This document shows, one piece after another, positions 1 through 5,274 of a stretch of DNA of 5,289 nucleotides; position 1 is the stretch's first letter; every line of letters begins with the position of its first letter. This stretch comes from Neisseriaceae bacterium (GTDB lineage: Bacteria; Pseudomonadota; Gammaproteobacteria; Burkholderiales; Neisseriaceae). The DNA is taken from NCBI GenBank assembly GCA_017518785.1, contig JAFWUA010000087.1, positions 1 through 5,289 on the forward strand, written 5' to 3'. Position numbers and translations under genes: made by a program. The notes under the pieces are model-generated. The model had not been told where the DNA came from. It worked only from the letters and a program-made list of their open reading frames with translations, and did not search any database.

Positions 1-1001
1 ACGTCCATTTGACGATAAGACACCGCACTGAACCAATCTAAATTAGGAAACATTTTTTTCTTATTCCACATTAAGCTTTCAATGCGTTCGGCAATATTAA
101 ATAAATTCATACCACCAGTAGTACGCGATAGTGAACGTGCTATGTCTTTGATTACAACATTGCGTGGATCTGAAACTGTATATACAGGGTGTCCAAAACC
201 TATGATTATTTCTTTATTATCAACACGTTTGGAAATATCCGCTTCTGCTTCTTCTGGGGTGCGATAACGGCTTTGAATATCGTATGCCACTTCATTTGCA
301 CCACCGTGTTTTGGTCCTTTAAGAGCCCCAATTGCACCACAAATTGCAGAGTACATATCAGAACCAGTACCTGCGATTACACGAGAGGTAAAGGTAGATG
401 CGTTAAATTCATGCTCGGCATATAAAATTAAAGAAACGTGCATGGCATGAATTTGTTCTTCACTTGGACGTTTGCCATGCAGTAGGTGTAAGAAATGTCC
501 ACCTATGCTTTCTTCTTCGCTATCTAAATCAATAGCAATGCCATGATGAGAAAAGTGATACCAGTACAATAACATGCTACCCAAACATGCTAATAGTTTA
601 TCGGCAATATCGCGTGCTTCTGCAACTGGGTGATTATCTTTTTCCGGTAGAGTACATCCTAATGCTGAAACTCCGGTACGTAATACGTCCATAGGGTGTG
701 CTGCTGCTGGGATATTTTCTAAAACTTGCAATACATTGGCAGGCAGATTACGTGTTCGACATAATTTATTTTTATATGATGCTAATTCATGCTTGTTGGG
801 AAGACAGCCGTGTATTAGCAAGTATGCCACTTCTTCAAATTCACAATTTTTAGCTAAATCTAAAATATCATAACCACGATAGCTCAAATCGTTGCCACGT
901 CTACCAACAGTACACAATGCAGTATTACCTGCGGCAACACCTGATAAGGCAACGGACTTTTTAGGTTTGATGGTAGCTTGTGCATCAGTTTTTGTCGTCA
1001 T
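1..1001 (-). CDS. prpC: 2-methylcitrate synthase PrpC (C-terminus cut by window edge)
   Basis: The enzyme condenses propionyl-CoA with oxaloacetate to 2-methylcitrate, the first committed step of the cytoplasmic methylcitrate cycle for propionate breakdown. From the ATG at 1001 the frame is open to base 3, giving 333 residues; family members are about 385-390, so some 50 C-terminal residues lie outside. The N-terminus carries the PrpC-type stretch KPKKSVALSG-AAGNTALCTVG and YRGYDILDLA, which separates it from housekeeping citrate synthase GltA. The catalytic triad of the citrate synthase fold is intact: His232 in GPKHGGANE, His271 in GFGHPVYT and Asp322 in FPNLDWFSAVSY, at the spacing expected for PrpC. 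A second in-frame ATG lies at 1007, but the AAGGA ribosome site is 7 nt from ATG-1001 and only 1 nt from ATG-1007, so 1001 is preferred. It lies 76 bp downstream of the exporter gene on the same strand. I see no convincing promoter of its own, so read-through is possible. The other prp genes are not in view. Confidence 0.96.
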   Translation of the reverse strand, partial: MTTKTDAQATIKPKKSVALSGVAAGNTALCTVGRRGNDLSYRGYDILDLAKNCEFEEVAYLLIHGCLPNKHELASYKNKLCRTRNLPANVLQVLENIPAAAHPMDVLRTGVSALGCTLPEKDNHPVAEARDIADKLLACLGSMLLYWYHFSHHGIAIDLDSEEESIGGHFLHLLHGKRPSEEQIHAMHVSLILYAEHEFNASTFTSRVIAGTGSDMYSAICGAIGALKGPKHGGANEVAYDIQSRYRTPEEAEADISKRVDNKEIIIGFGHPVYTVSDPRNVVIKDIARSLSRTTGGMNLFNIAERIESLMWNKKKMFPNLDWFSAVSYRQMD

Positions 1002-1008
1002 AAACATT

Positions 1009-1013
1009 TCCTT
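1009..1013 (-). promoter_or_regulatory. Ribosome binding site of prpC, decides the start
   Basis: AAGGA on the minus strand, 7 nt before the ATG at 1001. The alternative in-frame ATG at 1007 would sit only 1 nt from it, so this site selects the ATG at 1001. Confidence 0.75.
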
Positions 1014-1058
1014 TACAATTGAAGTTAAAAGAACGGTTACTTTAAGAAACACAGACAA

Positions 1059-1071
1059 AGTCTGCCGGAAA
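1059..1071 (+). repeat. AGWCTGCCGGAAA word, copy 1 (candidate DNA uptake sequence)
   Basis: AGTCTGCCGGAAA, in the gap just downstream of the exporter stop codon. With the preceding bases it forms a small hairpin, CAGAC-AAA-GTCTG (1052-1064). This looks like the stub of a second inverted copy, or a weak terminator for the exporter on the minus strand, but only a short mixed T run follows. One of five exact matches in the window; see the finding on the word as a whole. Confidence 0.6.
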
Positions 1072-1077
1072 CAATTG

Positions 1078-1689
1078 CTATTTTATAACCGATAAAAGCA
1101 AGGATAAAGCAATAGTCCACATAATAATTGCAATTGCACCGTCTAATATTCGCCATGTGATAGGGCGTTTGAATAATGGTAGTAATAACCTTGCCCCATA
1201 TGCAAGCGAAAAAAACCATAAAAAAGACGCACTAATACAGCCAAATAAAAATGTCCATTTTTGCGTAGCTGCTAATCTTGCACCAACAGTGCCAACTATT
1301 ACCATTGTGTCTAAATAGACATGTGGATTAAGCAAGGTTACTGCCAAAGTTTGTGCCACAATTTTAAAATAAGAATATTTTTTATCTTGGGTAAGAGTAA
1401 GAGTGGTAGGTTTTATCGCACGACGTAGAGCATTAAAACCATACCACGCTAAAAAAATCACTCCACATAAAGATAGAATTTTTGCCAAAATCGGCGACAT
1501 GGAAAATATTTCTCCCAAACCCAATACGCCTGCGGTTGTTAACAAAAAATCACATAAGAAACAAATAAATGCAACTGTGAAAACTGCTTGTTTAAGTAAC
1601 CCTTGTTTTAAGACAAAAGCATTTTGGGCACCAATGGCAATAATCATACTTGCCATCAATAAAAAACCGTGAAAATAAGTATGTAGCAA
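1078..1689 (-). CDS. argO: ArgO/LysE-family basic amino-acid exporter, TTG start
   Basis: An inner-membrane exporter of the LysE superfamily, 203 residues (E. coli ArgO is 211), predicted to expel arginine, lysine or toxic analogues such as canavanine. It is hydrophobic throughout, with about six membrane segments: near 5-27, 36-57, 66-86, 108-135, 147-169 and 180-201. Family signatures are GAQNAFVLKQG (20-30), Asp47 in the second helix, LNPHVYLDT (120-128) and SASFLWFF (153-160). The last two match the ArgO branch as I remember it. The start is TTG at 1689: a TAA stop lies directly before it in frame, AAGGA sits 7 nt upstream, and the first internal ATG (residue 12) would cut into helix 1. 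A sigma70-like promoter lies just upstream (1723-1752). A stem-loop at 1815-1865 separates it from the thioredoxin gene upstream, and prpC follows 76 bp downstream on the same strand. The substrate, Arg or Lys, cannot be decided from sequence alone. Confidence 0.92.
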   Translation of the reverse strand: MLHTYFHGFLLMASMIIAIGAQNAFVLKQGLLKQAVFTVAFICFLCDFLLTTAGVLGLGEIFSMSPILAKILSLCGVIFLAWYGFNALRRAIKPTTLTLTQDKKYSYFKIVAQTLAVTLLNPHVYLDTMVIVGTVGARLAATQKWTFLFGCISASFLWFFSLAYGARLLLPLFKRPITWRILDGAIAIIMWTIALSLLLSVIK

Positions 1690-1696
1690 TTATTTA

Positions 1697-1701
1697 TCCT
1701 T
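1697..1701 (-). promoter_or_regulatory. Ribosome binding site supporting the TTG start of the exporter
   Basis: AAGGA on the minus strand, 7 nt before the TTG at 1687-1689. The in-frame TAA immediately upstream rules out a longer protein, so this site and the TTG together define the start. Confidence 0.75.
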
Positions 1702-1722
1702 AAAATTACACCGTACCAACCC

Positions 1723-1752
1723 TTTATAAGGCGTGGTTTGAAGTTTTGTTAA
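1723..1752 (-). promoter_or_regulatory. Sigma70-like promoter of the exporter gene
   Basis: On the minus strand TTAACA (1752-1747, five of six against TTGACA) and TATAAA (1728-1723, five of six against TATAAT) are separated by 18 nt. Transcription would start near 1716, giving a leader of about 27 nt that contains the ribosome site. No operator palindrome is obvious around it. Identified by eye only. Confidence 0.55.
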
Positions 1753-1816
1753 AGGAAAGAGTCATATTTCTTCCTGATTTATGCCTAATACCATGAATGG
1801 CGTAAAAACACTTGAT

Positions 1817-1829
1817 AGTCTGCCGGAAA
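1817..1829 (+). repeat. AGWCTGCCGGAAA word, copy 2
   Basis: AGTCTGCCGGAAA forming the left arm of the stem-loop at 1815-1865. Same T variant at position 3 as copies 1 and 3. Confidence 0.6.
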
Positions 1830-1850
1830 GAATTTTATGCAATACAAACT

Positions 1851-1863
1851 TTTCCGGCAGACT
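1851..1863 (-). repeat. AGWCTGCCGGAAA word, copy 3 (inverted)
   Basis: Inverted partner of copy 2, exact over 13 bases, forming the right arm of the stem-loop at 1815-1865. Confidence 0.6.
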
Positions 1864-1881
1864 ATTGAATTTTTATTAGTT

Positions 1882-2349
1882 TCAATTAGTACATTCTTTT
1901 TTTGCCTCTTCCACAACTATTTTTATCTGTTTGGCATTTACAGGTCCTACATGTGATTTTTTAAAATCGCATGATGGTGCATAAACCATAGTATAAGGAA
2001 TGCCACCTGATTTGTTGCCAAATTTCATCATAACACCGGTAGCATCGCCATCAAGATAGCGGATAGGGTAGCTTGTCGGTGTGGTTTTTAGGAATTTTTC
2101 AATATTTTTGCGTTTATCAAAAGCAATGCCAACTACTCCAATTTCCGGATTATCTTTGGCAAATCTTGATAATTCAGGAATTTCTTGTCGGCACGGTCCG
2201 CACCAAGGTGCCCATAAATTGATAACGGTGATTTGTTTGTTTGATAGAGTTTCTTTTTCTTTATATGCTTTTAAGGCATCGTTGTCTTTACCACATGCAC
2301 TAATCGCTAATAAAATAACCCCAATTAGCATGATATAAATTTTATTCAT
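1882..2349 (-). CDS. Thioredoxin-fold lipoprotein, TlpA/DsbE-like
   Basis: A 155-residue periplasmic thiol-disulfide protein. Residues 4-18 are a hydrophobic signal followed by the lipobox ISAC, with Cys19 as the predicted lipidation site, so the mature protein should be membrane-anchored and face the periplasm. The thioredoxin motif WAPWCGPC ends at residue 53 (active cysteines 50 and 53), and the fold's cis-proline is Pro118 in GGIP. The length is typical of short TlpA-like proteins. Such proteins usually act as thiol reductants, for example in cytochrome c maturation or repair of oxidised periplasmic proteins; no ccm genes are nearby, so the target is unknown. Two further cysteines, 127 and 153, could form a structural disulfide. 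ATG-2349 has AAGAG 7 nt upstream (2357-2361). The gene is transcribed away from the flavoreductase at 2767 and ends before the stem-loop at 1815-1865, so it is probably a single-gene unit. Confidence 0.9.
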   Translation of the reverse strand: MNKIYIMLIGVILLAISACGKDNDALKAYKEKETLSNKQITVINLWAPWCGPCRQEIPELSRFAKDNPEIGVVGIAFDKRKNIEKFLKTTPTSYPIRYLDGDATGVMMKFGNKSGGIPYTMVYAPSCDFKKSHVGPVNAKQIKIVVEEAKKECTN

Positions 2350-2393
2350 TGTTTTTCTCTTAACTAAATATTGTTGATTTTGCTATCAATCTG

Positions 2394-2420
2394 ACTATAT
2401 TATCATAATGCCGTAGGCAA
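2394..2420 (-). promoter_or_regulatory. Weak candidate promoter of the thioredoxin lipoprotein gene
   Basis: On the minus strand TATAGT (2399-2394, five of six to the -10 consensus) is preceded by TTGCCT (2420-2415) at a short 15-nt spacing. The leader would be about 40 nt. The -35 is poor and the spacing suboptimal; overlapping TAATAT (2402-2397) is an alternative -10. Confidence 0.25.
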
Positions 2421-2517
2421 AACCGTCTTGTTGGCTTTTGCTTATGAATAGACTAATAACAAGCAAGTGACAAGTAATTTAATCGGAATACAAACAGTAA
2501 AGTTATACTTAATATAA

Positions 2518-2648
2518 GAGACTCCTGCAAAACTCGATTTTTTCTATTACTCGTCATTCTTGGCGTAGCGAATAATCTTTATAAACAATAAGTTAGATTC
2601 TTCATTTCACTTCGCGAAATTCAGAATGACGAGTTTTGCAGGAGTCTC
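2518..2648. mobile_element. 131-bp MITE-like palindromic element, copy A
   Basis: Terminal inverted repeats GAGACTCCTGCAAAACTCG (2518-2536) and its exact complement (2630-2648) are perfect over 19 bp. The element has no coding capacity. It matches copy B (5144-5274) at 126 of 131 positions with no gaps. A second inner pair, CTCGTCATTCT (2550-2560) with AGAATGACGAG (2623-2633), continues the stem. Compared with copy B, several changes break internal pairing (TG for GA at 2561-2562, T for G in GAATAATCT, C for T in the right-hand small hairpin), so A looks like the more decayed copy. I find no clean target duplication: the flanks are ATAA on the left and AAAA on the right. It lies 118 bp upstream of the flavoreductase start and could influence that gene's transcription. 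Confidence 0.85.
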
Positions 2649-2747
2649 AAAATATCAAATCTAATATCTTCTGTTTGTTTTAAGAAAAGATTAAGGATAC
2701 GCATCTACTATCAACAGCGGATCAATGTTATTTTAAATTTTAATTTT

Positions 2748-2753
2748 AAGAGG
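2748..2753 (+). promoter_or_regulatory. Ribosome binding site of the flavoreductase, unusually far from the start
   Basis: AAGAGG, 13 nt before ATG-2767, longer than the usual 5-9 nt. No better site lies closer. The start is still preferred because the HRYVG motif and the first membrane helix follow it directly; the next in-frame Met (residue 35) would remove both. Confidence 0.45.
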
Positions 2754-2766
2754 TTAAGTTTTAAAA

Positions 2767-4983
2767 ATGAAAAAATTTTTCTGGGAAATTCATCGTTATG
2801 TGGGGCTAATTCTTGCCCCTATTTTTGCGATTATCTTAATCACTGGTTTCATTTTGGCAATTGGTGATATGAAAAGCCCTGATTATGCTAAAACAGCTTG
2901 GGGTGAAAATGCTTCGCAGATTGCAAATATTGTAGAAAACTTGCAAGAACAAGGTGTGGAAGTATCATCGGTGTATCAGGACGCTAATAATTCTCAACTG
3001 GTGTGGGTGGCAGCTGGCAAGGGCTCTCAATTAAAAGCGTATTCTACAAGTAACGGCTCTTTTGTAAAAACAGGAGGTATGGATTCTAAAATTTATAATA
3101 CTGCCAAAGGGTTACATAAGCAATTATTGTTGGGCAAGGCTGGTAAGTTGATTATGGAAATTGCTTCATGGGCGATGTTGGGATTAATTTTCATAGGCTT
3201 GATTTTTATGGTGCGTCCGCAATTTCGTAACTCATTGATTTCTTGGCATAATGGTTTGGGAGTTTATTTGTTGCCTGTTTGCTTGGTATTGCCTGTAACA
3301 GCGGTGATGATGTCAAATCACTGGTATTTTATGGGTAATAGCGGCGACAAAGTTAGTATGCAAAAGGAGAAGCCCCAAAATATGCCGATTGTACAAATTT
3401 TGAACAATTTAAATAATCAGGGCAAATTGGCTAATGTAGTGTCTGTGGCACGTGGCAAAATGGGAACTACTATTCAAATGAATGTTTCCGGCAGTCTTAA
3501 AAACTTTTCTATGCAAAAAGACGGTAGTTTAAAAGAAAGTTCTGTACCAAAAACAAATTGGGTGCGTGCCTTGCATTTAGGCGAATGGGCAGGGAAATCT
3601 TCTAAACCTGTTAATCTAATTGTTGGTAGTGTTTTATTTTTCTTTTTGTTATCAGGTGTTTATACATATATTAAACGCACGCTAAAAAATGTTGCTGCTA
3701 AGAGAATAAAAGTTACAAGCAACGATAATGTTTTGGTTTTATACGCATCACAAACAGGTAATGCGGAAAAATTGGCACTCAAAACAGCCCAAAAATTAAA
3801 CGAAAAAGGGGTAAATACTCAAGCAATGTCGATGTTATCAGTGCAAGCTGACTCGTTAAAACAACAAAAAATAGCATTGTTTTTATGTTCTACCGCAGGA
3901 GATGGCGAAATCCCTGAAAATGGTAAAGCACTGGAGGAAACATTGCACGGCGTGAATTTGGATAGTCTGCAATATGCTTTTTTTGCTTTGGGTGATTCGG
4001 AATTTAAAAACTTCTGCGGTGGGGGTAAAAAATTAGATGCAACGCTAAAATCATGTGGTGCTAATGAGATTATGCCAATTAAATGTGCAGATGGCTCTCC
4101 AAACAACGCTTGGCAAGAGTGGTTTGCCGATGTATGCCAATATTTGGGAGTAAAGGCAGATGTAAAAGAAGATAATGCTCTCCAAGATGATTTATCTCTC
4201 AAAGCAACATTAATTGCCAAAAACCGTTTGGATAATCCTGAAACTACTAAACGTGAAGCATGGGAATTATTATTTAGACTGCCGGAAAATACCAAATATC
4301 AGGGTGGTGATTTATTAATGATAACTCCTCCTGATAGCCAAACTCCACGTAGTTATTCGGTAGGTTCATCATCAGACAATAGTAACTTATTGCGACTGAC
4401 GGTGGGAATGAATGTCTTTACCAATGATAAAGGCGAAAAACAATTAGGCAAATGTTCTTCATATTTAATAAATGAACTAAAAATAGGTGATGAAATTGAT
4501 GCCATCTTGCGATATACCGATTTTCATATTGAAGAAAACGATAAACCCGTAATTATGATTGCCGCAGGCGTTGGCATTGCACCGATGGTAGGTTTTTTAT
4601 CAGATTTGCAAAAACACCCAAGACCTGCGTGGTTATTCTTTGGAAATAGCAATCGAATTGGTGGATACCATTATCAAAATCAATGGGAAAAAGCTTTGAA
4701 TGATGGTGTTTTAACTCATGTGAATGTAGCTTTCACCGAAGAGAAAAAAGGCTATTATGTGCAGGACGAGTTTTTGGTCAATGGCGAAGAAATATATCGT
4801 TGGATAAACAATGATAACGCTTTAATCTACGCTTGTGGTCGCACAAATACCGTTGGCACAGGTATTACAGACGCTTTGGTTAAAATATTTATGAAATACG
4901 GCACAATGAGTCAAGAACAAGCGATTGATGTGGTAAATAAACTTAAAGCAGATAATCGTATTCGTATGGATTTGTTTGGTTGA
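2767..4983 (+). CDS. PepSY membrane domain-flavodoxin-FAD/NAD(P)H reductase fusion, probable inner-membrane ferric or siderophore reductase
   Basis: A 738-residue three-part electron carrier. Residues 1-310 are a PepSY_TM/PiuB-like domain with four helices (about 11-33, 131-149, 162-184, 283-302) and two periplasmic loops. His9, His117, His161, His185 and His270 are candidate haem ligands at the membrane. Residues 320-460 form a flavodoxin domain, with the FMN phosphate loop YASQTGNAE (326-334), STAGDGEIPENG (375-386) and FALGDSEFKNFCGGG (406-420). Residues 475-738 resemble sulfite reductase/CPR: RSYSVGSS (528-535) and GKCSSYL (561-567) bind FAD; AAGVGIAPM (599-607), FFGNSNR (624-630) and YACGR (688-692) bind NAD(P)H. 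The C-terminal helix pair ends in DLFG, with Phe737 where the family usually has an aromatic stacking on the flavin. Basic residues after helix 4 (YIKRTLK) place the flavin domains in the cytoplasm. Inferred path: NADPH, FAD, FMN, haem, periplasmic acceptor; relatives serve iron or siderophore reduction, but the acceptor here is not shown. A terminator follows directly. The gene carries two copies of the 13-base word. Confidence 0.9.
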   Translation: MKKFFWEIHRYVGLILAPIFAIILITGFILAIGDMKSPDYAKTAWGENASQIANIVENLQEQGVEVSSVYQDANNSQLVWVAAGKGSQLKAYSTSNGSFVKTGGMDSKIYNTAKGLHKQLLLGKAGKLIMEIASWAMLGLIFIGLIFMVRPQFRNSLISWHNGLGVYLLPVCLVLPVTAVMMSNHWYFMGNSGDKVSMQKEKPQNMPIVQILNNLNNQGKLANVVSVARGKMGTTIQMNVSGSLKNFSMQKDGSLKESSVPKTNWVRALHLGEWAGKSSKPVNLIVGSVLFFFLLSGVYTYIKRTLKNVAAKRIKVTSNDNVLVLYASQTGNAEKLALKTAQKLNEKGVNTQAMSMLSVQADSLKQQKIALFLCSTAGDGEIPENGKALEETLHGVNLDSLQYAFFALGDSEFKNFCGGGKKLDATLKSCGANEIMPIKCADGSPNNAWQEWFADVCQYLGVKADVKEDNALQDDLSLKATLIAKNRLDNPETTKREAWELLFRLPENTKYQGGDLLMITPPDSQTPRSYSVGSSSDNSNLLRLTVGMNVFTNDKGEKQLGKCSSYLINELKIGDEIDAILRYTDFHIEENDKPVIMIAAGVGIAPMVGFLSDLQKHPRPAWLFFGNSNRIGGYHYQNQWEKALNDGVLTHVNVAFTEEKKGYYVQDEFLVNGEEIYRWINNDNALIYACGRTNTVGTGITDALVKIFMKYGTMSQEQAIDVVNKLKADNRIRMDLFG
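3485..3497 (-). repeat. AGWCTGCCGGAAA word, copy 4 (inside the flavoreductase gene)
   Basis: AGACTGCCGGAAA on the minus strand, A variant at position 3. It is read in the gene as residues 240-244 (VSGSL) in the second periplasmic loop, a place where sequence should be free to vary. Confidence 0.55.
4276..4288 (+). repeat. AGWCTGCCGGAAA word, copy 5 (inside the flavoreductase gene)
   Basis: AGACTGCCGGAAA, in frame as Arg-Leu-Pro-Glu (residues 504-507) in a surface-type segment of the FAD domain before the YQGGDLLMI strand. Confidence 0.55.
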
Positions 4984-4998
4984 TTTTGATGGTTTAAC

Positions 4999-5034
4999 AA
5001 AAACGGCAGATTAAGGTTTATCTGCCGTTTTTTT
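4999..5034 (+). terminator. Intrinsic terminator of the flavoreductase gene
   Basis: Arms AAAAACGGCAGAT (4999-5011) and ATCTGCCGTTTTT (5020-5032) pair over 13 bp around an 8-nt loop, followed by further T to a run of seven. It starts 15 bp after the TGA stop. The A run on the left also allows use from the other side. The stem shares the seven bases TCTGCCG with the repeated 13-base word. Confidence 0.92.
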
Positions 5035-5044
5035 GTTTAAGTCT

Positions 5045-5143
5045 GAAACTTTTGCAAAACCCACTTTTTTCTCATTCGTCATTCTGAACCGACTTGTCGC
5101 CCTGAACGAAGTGAAGGGGCTGTGAATAATCTTTTTACTTAAC
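5045..5143. repeat. Left half of an older, diverged relative of the 131-bp element
   Basis: GAAACTTTTGCAAAAC (5045-5060) corresponds to the terminal repeat GAGACTCCTGCAAAAC of copies A and B. The CTTTTTTCT stretch, CGTCATTCTGA (5077-5087) and GAATAATCTTT (5124-5134) follow in the same order as in the element. Between the last two, the 7-base spacer of copy B is replaced by 36 bases (5088-5123) that can form two small hairpins, CGAC-TT-GTCG (5090-5099) and CCCT...AGGG (5100-5118). The similarity stops where copy B begins; the matching right half is expected beyond it. This stretch, the terminator and copy B account for the whole gene-free right end. Confidence 0.6.
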
Positions 5144-5274
5144 GAGACTCCTGCAAAACTCGATTTTTTCTATTACTCGTCATTCTGAGCGTAGCGAAGA
5201 ATCTTTATAAACAATAAGTTAGATTCTTCATTTCACTTCGTGAAATTCAGAATGACGAGTTTTGCAGGGGTCTC
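5144..5274. mobile_element. 131-bp MITE-like palindromic element, copy B
   Basis: Same length as copy A and 126 of 131 identical. Terminal repeats 5144-5162 and 5256-5274 match at 18 of 19 positions. Internal pairing is nearly complete: CTCGTCATTCTGA (5176-5188) with its complement 5247-5259, GAAGAATCT (5196-5204) with AGATTCTTC (5221-5229), and a small hairpin ATTTCAC-TTC-GTGAAAT (5230-5246). These segments abut exactly, giving a cloverleaf-like fold. TAAC stands on both sides (5140-5143 and 5275-5278), consistent with a 4-bp target duplication. It has no coding capacity; movement would need a transposase supplied in trans, which is not in this window. Confidence 0.87.

Larger units (their letters stand above)
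1815..1865 (-). terminator. Stem-loop of two inverted AGTCTGCCGGAAA words, probable terminator of the thioredoxin gene
   Basis: Arms 1815-1829 and 1851-1865 are perfectly complementary over 15 bp (ATAGTCTGCCGGAAA), with a 21-nt loop. It begins 17 bp past the stop codon of the minus-strand thioredoxin gene and lies upstream of the exporter promoter, the right place for a terminator. The T run on the minus strand (five T, near 1804-1808) starts about 6 nt after the stem, so the terminator is not textbook. On the plus strand a five-T run also follows the stem. Paired uptake words acting as terminators are a known habit in Neisseria and Pasteurellaceae. Confidence 0.65.
2350..2766. other. 417-bp divergent intergenic region
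   Basis: No gene is seen here. Its left part (2350-2517) holds the leader and a weak candidate promoter of the thioredoxin gene. The middle (2518-2648) is a 131-bp mobile palindrome. The right part (2649-2766) is the AT-rich leader of the flavoreductase, in which I find neither a convincing sigma70 promoter nor a clear Fur box. Both promoters must lie in this stretch unless the element supplies one. Confidence 0.7.

Noticed and set aside
82..425. Two short plus-strand open frames opposite prpC
   Set aside because: Both are antisense to the conserved active-site region of PrpC (GPKHGGANE and GFGHPVYT), so they are shadows.
641..653. ACTCTACCGGAAA on the minus strand, 11 of 13 to the repeated word
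   Set aside because: It encodes the conserved PrpC segment TLPEK, which I recall in other PrpC proteins with unrelated uptake systems, so protein constraint explains it. Not counted as a copy.
1403..1672. Plus-strand open frame (89 codons) opposite the exporter gene
   Set aside because: It is antisense to conserved ArgO/LysE motifs. The composition reflects the complement of a membrane protein; no family resemblance seen.
2416..2441. Imperfect inverted repeat GGCAAAACC / GGCTTTTGC
   Set aside because: It needs a bulge, has no T run, and lies upstream of the thioredoxin gene where a terminator makes little sense. It overlaps the weak promoter candidate and is probably chance.
2518..2648. CRISPR or Correia element
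   Set aside because: There are no regularly spaced short repeats, and the terminal repeats GAGACTCC... do not resemble the TATAG-type ends of Correia elements.
2649..2766. Possible Fur box or promoter in the AT-rich leader of the flavoreductase
   Set aside because: I looked for GATAATGATAAT-like repeats because the product may reduce iron, and for -35/-10 pairs; only AT-rich runs without proper spacing were found.
3819..4295. Long minus-strand open frame (158 codons) inside the flavoreductase gene
   Set aside because: It lies wholly antisense to the conserved flavodoxin and reductase motifs, has no recognisable motif of its own and no role suggested by context.
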